In this document: positions 49,793-54,206 of the stretch, piece after piece
Position numbering within the stretch: position 1 is the first letter of the stretch
How the letters are laid out: every line of letters begins with the position of its first letter
DNA from: Schleiferiaceae bacterium
GTDB lineage: Bacteria; Bacteroidota; Bacteroidia; Flavobacteriales; Schleiferiaceae
NCBI GenBank assembly: GCA_018401735.1
Contig: JAGYKI010000019.1
Location: 1 to 54,206, forward strand
Reading direction: 5' to 3'
DNA: 54,206 nt
Notes under the pieces: model-generated
What the model saw: the letters and a program-made list of their open reading frames with translations, nothing else
Databases searched by the model: none
Told to the model about the DNA's origin: nothing
Translations under genes and position numbers: made by a program

Positions 49793-52244
49793 CACGAAAT
49801 GCTTGCTAATTGGCTGGGATGCAGCAGAGTGGGAGCTGGTAGATCGCTACCGAGCTTTGGGTTTTATGCCCAATTTAGATTTGCTTTTAAAAAGTGGAGT
49901 CGGGGCTAATATTGCGACTTTACAACCTGTGTTAAGTCCTTTACTTTGGACCAGTATTGCTACGGGTAAGCGTCCGCATGAGCACGGAATTCTCGGTTTC
50001 GTGGAATGGCAAGGCCAAAAAGTTATTCCCGTTCAGGGCAGTACGCGTTGTAAAAAAGCCTTTTGGAATGTGTTAGAGGAAGCGGGCTTAAAAACCCAAA
50101 TTATTAATTGGTGGCCCAGTCATCCCGCAGAACAAAGTGGTAAACTCAAGGTCTCCAATCAATTTTGTGAATTTCCGCAAGAATTGACAAATTGGAATTT
50201 AGCTTCTGGTTCTGTTTATCCGCCAGTTTTGCGGGAGGAGATTACCACTTTGCGTATTGCTCCCCAAGAATTGACGCAAGCCCATTTGCAGCCCTTTTTC
50301 CCCAATCACAGTTGGGAAGATTTGCAGACGGACCCCATAGTGGCCAATGTGGCTCAGATTTTAGCGCGATCGGCCTCAGTGCATAATGTTATTACCAAGG
50401 CTTTGGAAAACGATGATTGGGATTTTTCGGCGGTTTATTTAGAGGCCCTCGATCATTTTGGACATATCGCCTCTCAATATTTAGCGCCGAAATTAGAGGG
50501 GATTAGTGAAGAAGATTTTAGAAAATACTCGGAAATAATTCCCGCCGCTTACCGCTGGCACGATATGATGCTTGGGCGTTTGATGGAATTAGTAGGCCGC
50601 GATTGCCATATCCTAATTCTGTCCGATCATGGTTTTGAAGTTTCTACAAATCGCACAATAAATCTCCCCGATCTTCCGGCTTCGCCCGCTTTGGAGCACC
50701 GTCCCTATGGTTTTTTCGCCGCCTCTGGTCCCCAGTTTAAACAAAACACCTCCCTTTACGGCGCTAGCCTTTTGGATATTGCGCCCACTATTCTCCAGCT
50801 CTATAATTTACCCTTGGCGGAAGATATGCCTGGTCGCGCATTATTGGATTTATTTAGGAAGGAGCAAAAGCCTAGTTTCATTCCAAGTTGGGAGTTGAGT
50901 GGTCCAGGCCCTAGTTTTATGACTGGGGAAGAAGGCAATCAACAAGCTATTTTACAGCAACTTGATGACTTAGGTTATATCGACTTAAGCGCTACGGATC
51001 AGGCGCAATTAATTAAGGAGGAATGGGAATACAATCGGCTTTTAAGTTTATATGATGCAGGTGAGTTTCAGACCGCTTGGCAAGGCTTTAAAAAGAGTTT
51101 CCTGAGGAAGCAGGATTTCCGTTATTTAAATTTAGGGGCCAAATTATGCCTAGAGCTGAAGGATTTAAAGGCCTTTGAAAAGTACTTTGCTACTTGGCCA
51201 AATTCCTTCGCTACTTCTCCTTTAGCTTTGTATTTTAAGGCTTCGGCCGCTATGCTAAAAGGCGATTTTGCTTTGGCGCAGAAACAGCTACAAGAGATTG
51301 AGCAGGCAGGTTTAGTTAGCGCCCAGGTTTATTTTGAGATTGGTCGCACGGCTTTCCTTATGGGGGAGCTTGGCATAGCAGCAGAATACTATGAACGTTG
51401 CTTAAAACTCAATCCAAAATACAGCAGCGCTTTAACGGGGTTGGCTGGGGTAAAGGTAGAGCAGCTGCTTTACGAGGAGGCTATTCAGCTATTGCAAGAA
51501 AGTATTTCTCTACGATTTTTTCAACCCCATGCCCACTATTTGTTAGCTATCTGCTTTAAGCAAGAAGATGAACTAGAGGCGGCTTTACAAGCTACAAATA
51601 TTGCTTTAAAACAAGCACCAAAGCATAAGAAAGCGCACTCACTTTTAGCACAATTACAACCTTCCAAACAAAAAAGTAAGGCTTCCAAAGAAATTATCAT
51701 CGTAAGCGGTTTCCCTAGAAGCGGCACCAGTATGATGATGGCCATTTTAGGAAAAGCGGGTTTTTCATTAGTACAGGATGAAAAGCGAATAGCGGATGAA
51801 TCCAATCCTAAAGGATATTACGAATATGAGGGGATTAAGCATCTAGCGGAAGCGCCCGATAAATTTGCCGCAGAACCGGGACAAGTGGTTAAAGTAGTGG
51901 CTCCTTTATTACGGTATTTACCGCCCGAAAACACCTATCGCATCCTTTGGATGGAACGTCCGATCATAGAGATTATAATTTCCCAAGAAAAAATGAAGGG
52001 GAATAAAAGCTTACAAAATTTCCCCTATCAATTGGCAATGCAAATGGAGGAGGAACAGAAGAGGGTTTTGCAGTGGATTGAGGCTCAGGGAAATATGAGG
52101 GTGGAGAAATTCGTTTATCAAGAATTTTTAGTGAAACCGGAGCAGTTAATGAAGCAGTTGGCGCGCTATTTAAAAGGCGATTATAATTGGCAAAAAGCCA
52201 CTGCTGAAATTGATACGAAGCTATATCGCAGTAAAATTGGTTAA
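49785..52244 (+). CDS. Alkaline-phosphatase-superfamily / TPR / sulfotransferase fusion
   Basis: An 819-residue protein in three parts. Residues 1-370 are a type I phosphodiesterase/nucleotide pyrophosphatase domain: metal-binding D in LIGWDAAEW, nucleophile Thr in LWTSIATGKRPHEHGI, D-H in LEALDHFGH, SDHGFE, and a late His in LEHRPYGFFAASG. Residues 400-625 are TPR-like helices. Residues 635-819 are sulfotransferase-like, with the PAPS 5'-phosphate loop SGFPRSGTSMM and a later RPIIEIIISQEKM. No signal peptide is seen, so it should be cytoplasmic. The substrate is unknown; a combined phosphoryl/sulfuryl function is inference. I used the ATG at 49785 (MNNTKCLLIGWDAA); an in-frame ATG at 49773 overlaps the small upstream gene more deeply. 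Confidence 0.85.
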   Translation: MNNTKCLLIGWDAAEWELVDRYRALGFMPNLDLLLKSGVGANIATLQPVLSPLLWTSIATGKRPHEHGILGFVEWQGQKVIPVQGSTRCKKAFWNVLEEAGLKTQIINWWPSHPAEQSGKLKVSNQFCEFPQELTNWNLASGSVYPPVLREEITTLRIAPQELTQAHLQPFFPNHSWEDLQTDPIVANVAQILARSASVHNVITKALENDDWDFSAVYLEALDHFGHIASQYLAPKLEGISEEDFRKYSEIIPAAYRWHDMMLGRLMELVGRDCHILILSDHGFEVSTNRTINLPDLPASPALEHRPYGFFAASGPQFKQNTSLYGASLLDIAPTILQLYNLPLAEDMPGRALLDLFRKEQKPSFIPSWELSGPGPSFMTGEEGNQQAILQQLDDLGYIDLSATDQAQLIKEEWEYNRLLSLYDAGEFQTAWQGFKKSFLRKQDFRYLNLGAKLCLELKDLKAFEKYFATWPNSFATSPLALYFKASAAMLKGDFALAQKQLQEIEQAGLVSAQVYFEIGRTAFLMGELGIAAEYYERCLKLNPKYSSALTGLAGVKVEQLLYEEAIQLLQESISLRFFQPHAHYLLAICFKQEDELEAALQATNIALKQAPKHKKAHSLLAQLQPSKQKSKASKEIIIVSGFPRSGTSMMMAILGKAGFSLVQDEKRIADESNPKGYYEYEGIKHLAEAPDKFAAEPGQVVKVVAPLLRYLPPENTYRILWMERPIIEIIISQEKMKGNKSLQNFPYQLAMQMEEEQKRVLQWIEAQGNMRVEKFVYQEFLVKPEQLMKQLARYLKGDYNWQKATAEIDTKLYRSKIG

Positions 52245-52282
52245 GCCCGAAAAGATTTGCGACTTTTGTCGCTTTAAGTATT

Positions 52283-53137
52283 ATGAAAAAAGAAACGAGT
52301 CACTCAGAAGCCCTACGTTACCTTTCGGTAGCTGGGGGCGTACTAGCCCTAAATAGTGTTCAGGCCCAGATTAAATATGTGGATTTACCTGACACCACCC
52401 TAAATACTAATAATGCCTTTTTCGATTTAAATATTGATGAGGATACTTTAGGCGTGGTAGATTATCGTTTCATTCAATACGTTGATTCCGGAGCCTTTAA
52501 TATTAACGGCAGCTTTATTCAGGCGGTTAGTAATGCGGGTAATTCGGTTTTAGGATTGGATTATGCTAATTACGCCTATCCTTTTAATCTTAGTCCGGGC
52601 GATAGTATTGGTCCGAGACAAGTTTTTAAAGGTGCAGGTGGCGCCAGCGCTTTCGGGCAGCTAGCCTTAACGGTAGATGGAGTGTCGTATCCCAACGACA
52701 AATTTAAAGGAGCGGTTAATGGCCTGATTGGTTTGCGTTTTCGTGCCGATCGCGCTGATACCATTCGTACCTTTTATGCTTGGATTCGCGTTGAAGTAGC
52801 TGCCGACAATAAGTCGATGACTATTAAAGATTTCGCTTGGAATGAAGCTTATGGTGATGGCATTAAAGCGGGCGAAGGTGCTCCCTGGATTGGTGAACAA
52901 GAAATTGAACTACCTTCTAATTTAAAGCTTCAGCAATTAGCAGATTATTTGCAAATCAGCTCGGCTGAAAAGCAAGCAAAACTTAGTTTCTACAATTTAC
53001 AAGGATCGCTGATTGACAGTCGCCAGATTGAAAAAGGCGCGCAAAAGCTTAAACTCGATTTTCTACCTCAGGGAATATTAATCGCCCATTTAGAAGACGG
53101 TAGCGAGGAAAAGCAGATTAAGGTATTGATTTATTAG
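52283..53137 (+). CDS. Exported protein with T9SS-like C-terminus
   Basis: A 284-residue protein. It has a signal-like N-terminus (LRYLSVAGGVLALNSVQAQ) and beta-rich modules in the middle (KYVDLPDTTLNTNNAFFDLN, VVDYRFIQYVDSG, FYAWIRVEVAADNKSM). The last 75 residues look like a short sorting-type domain (KLQQLADYLQISSAEKQAKL, SFYNLQGSLIDSRQI, GILIAHLEDG), though it lacks the usual YPNP motif. Related proteins with a DLNNDGxxDF-like start occur in Flavobacteriales and are often T9SS cargo. It starts 38 bases after the fusion gene, behind a small hairpin (GCGAC-TTTT-GTCGC, 52259-52272) that may end or weaken transcription. Function unknown. Confidence 0.7.
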   Translation: MKKETSHSEALRYLSVAGGVLALNSVQAQIKYVDLPDTTLNTNNAFFDLNIDEDTLGVVDYRFIQYVDSGAFNINGSFIQAVSNAGNSVLGLDYANYAYPFNLSPGDSIGPRQVFKGAGGASAFGQLALTVDGVSYPNDKFKGAVNGLIGLRFRADRADTIRTFYAWIRVEVAADNKSMTIKDFAWNEAYGDGIKAGEGAPWIGEQEIELPSNLKLQQLADYLQISSAEKQAKLSFYNLQGSLIDSRQIEKGAQKLKLDFLPQGILIAHLEDGSEEKQIKVLIY

Positions 53138-53139
53138 GT

Positions 53140-54126
53140 CTACTGTCTTGTCAATTTTTTTAACCGGGTCAAGTAAGATTGCTCATAATTTCTTTTTAAG
53201 CTTTCCGATAAAAAAGAGCGACTAATTAAGCTTTGGACCTCAGTCTTTTTGGATATTAAAAGCGAGAAAATGGCATTAATAGATTTTGCATTTATTCCCG
53301 CCAACTCGCCCAAAGTATAAAATTGCTCGTGGACTTTTCCTTTTGCGTAAGTTTCTGGCAGTAAGCCTTCTTCCAAAGCAAAGTCATTGTCTGAAATATG
53401 CATGCGACTATTCAACAAATCATAAGCTGGGCTCAATTTATAATCTCCAAACTCTGTTTGGACGAGGGAGAAATTCTTAAAATGGGCGTCTCCATTAGAA
53501 AATAAATAATTGAACAAGATCAGCTTAAAAAGCTTTGGTGCTTCTACATTATAGGCGGGTACATATTTTTTCAATAGTTCTAATAGCTCAAGGTAATTAC
53601 CCAGGTACTTATAGTTTTCGCCGTGAGTTTGCGGAGTTCTTTGCGCTATGGAGGCAAAATCTTCTTGGGCTCGTTTATTACCCTCTGCATCAACATCAAA
53701 TCGCTTAGTTATATAGGCTGGCTCACTATTACTAAAAAAAATGAGCGCGTTCTCAGCTGTTTCAATACTATATACTTGTTGCGCAATTTGCATAGTTAAA
53801 TGCTCGTTGGCTGGCATCATATCAGAATTCTTACCCATATTGGGGATGGGTTTTAGAATATAATCACCTTGCTCACCATATTTAGTGAGACGAAGTTTGT
53901 TTTTTTCCAGTAAAACGGAAAACTTCTCCTGTACCCCCGAGATGGATATCCTCATTCTATTTTCCTTAAAAAGTATATCCGCCACATCGTTTGATGCGGG
54001 AGACTCATAGGGTAAAACATGACTCACCTTTCTCCCCATAAAAACACGTTTCAAAGCATTGGTGGAGTAGGAATGATGTCCCTCTTTTAAGGTGCTAGGG
54101 CAGCAATGTATATCCTTCAGCTTCAT
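53140..54126 (-). CDS. HipA-family toxin kinase (HipT-like, lacking the N-terminal subdomain)
   Basis: A 328-residue HipA-type serine/threonine kinase that lacks the usual N-terminal subdomain 1. The glycine-rich loop has S61-I-S63-G-V-Q-E-K, the S-I-S arrangement described for HipT proteins of tripartite HipBST systems. Further motifs are LKPIPNMGKNSDMMPANEHL, the catalytic segment NGD213AHFKN218F, and metal-binding D236 in SPAYDLL, so the kinase appears intact. HipA kinases phosphorylate aminoacyl-tRNA synthetases (GltX, or TrpS for HipT) and stop growth. Its ATG overlaps the TGA of the upstream HipS-like gene (ATGA), implying coupled translation. It converges with the secreted-protein gene, with two bases between stops. 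Confidence 0.85.
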   Translation of the reverse strand: MKLKDIHCCPSTLKEGHHSYSTNALKRVFMGRKVSHVLPYESPASNDVADILFKENRMRISISGVQEKFSVLLEKNKLRLTKYGEQGDYILKPIPNMGKNSDMMPANEHLTMQIAQQVYSIETAENALIFFSNSEPAYITKRFDVDAEGNKRAQEDFASIAQRTPQTHGENYKYLGNYLELLELLKKYVPAYNVEAPKLFKLILFNYLFSNGDAHFKNFSLVQTEFGDYKLSPAYDLLNSRMHISDNDFALEEGLLPETYAKGKVHEQFYTLGELAGINAKSINAIFSLLISKKTEVQSLISRSFLSESLKRNYEQSYLTRLKKLTRQ

Positions 54127-54206
54127 AACTTATGCCTTATAATTCTCACCGCACCAATGGTATCATAAGCGGCGGTATTTAATAATAAGCCGAAGTAATC
54201 CTTTGT
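54123..54206 (-). CDS. HipA N-terminal-subdomain protein (HipS-like), 3' end only
   Basis: Only the last 27 codons are in the window (TKDYFGLLLNTAAYDTIGAV and then RIIRHKL, stop TGA). This matches the C-terminal end of the HipA N-terminal subdomain 1. In single-chain HipA this piece precedes the kinase; here it ends in its own stop, which overlaps the kinase ATG by the sequence ATGA. In HipBST systems the separate HipS subunit acts as the antitoxin. The upstream part, and any HipB-type DNA-binding gene, lie beyond the right edge. Confidence 0.75.
   Translation of the reverse strand, partial: TKDYFGLLLNTAAYDTIGAVRIIRHKL

Noticed and set aside
1..54206. CRISPR array
   Set aside because: No regularly spaced repeats of 24-40 bases with unique spacers and no cas-like genes were seen on either strand.

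Overview
The window is chromosomal DNA from a Bacteroidota bacterium, most likely of the order Flavobacteriales. The evidence is: several very large secreted proteins ending in type IX secretion (T9SS) sorting domains; promoter elements of the Bacteroidota type (TAnnTTTG, once with a well-spaced TTTG); no obvious Shine-Dalgarno sequences; a fused two-part 2-oxoacid dehydrogenase E1; a GWxTD protein; a DUF4386 protein; a bacillithiol gene (bshA); and the neighbouring xerD and aroQ genes. Base composition and codon style look even across the window, and there is no prophage or large island.

Layout. 1-2040: end of a T9SS cargo gene and its terminator. 2108-4290: Smr protein, RNase P RNA (rnpB), a 53-residue membrane peptide, trxB. 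4293-13707: pyruvate carboxylase, a TPR sensor kinase, a LOG-family gene and uvrA. 13830-19107: an overlapping plus-strand run of GH3/serine-hydrolase, MORN-type protein, bshA and a membrane protein. 19249-19924: a PIN-toxin/antitoxin pair. 19978-29429: housekeeping genes (SUI1, 2OG-Fe oxygenase, fused E1, TPR protein, xerD, aroQ) and an envelope operon (GWxTD, LpxL-like acyltransferase, GT2). 29492-30040: a degenerate tRNA-Ser-like locus with an intact promoter and terminator, followed by palindromic repeats. 30127-36198: GH16 lipoprotein, a membrane HExxH protein and a 930-residue secreted protein. 36217-36972: a VOC/glyoxalase gene cut in two by a 262-bp MITE-like element. 37067-38121: PadR regulator and membrane partner. 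38250-45478: a giant Kelch/malectin T9SS gene broken by one frameshift. 45479-46315: repeat-rich non-coding DNA. 46316-53137: CIA30, Crp/Fnr, DUF4386, ABC permease, a newly noticed 48-residue membrane peptide coupled to a phosphatase-TPR-sulfotransferase fusion, and a small secreted protein. 53140-54206: a split HipA-type toxin (HipT-like kinase plus the end of a HipS-like gene) running off the right edge.

The best-supported unusual items are: (1) the MITE-like insertion, with terminal inverted repeats and a 5-bp target duplication, whose removal restores an intact VOC reading frame; (2) the split HipA locus with the S-I-S loop typical of HipBST systems; (3) the degenerate tRNA-Ser-like transcription unit next to a nested palindrome that recurs in decayed form about 200 bp away; (4) the small membrane peptide overlapping a phosphatase/sulfotransferase fusion gene; and (5) the frameshifted malectin giant. 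Nothing here is proven to be a new defence or metabolic system. All functional calls rest on motif reading by eye, without database searches.
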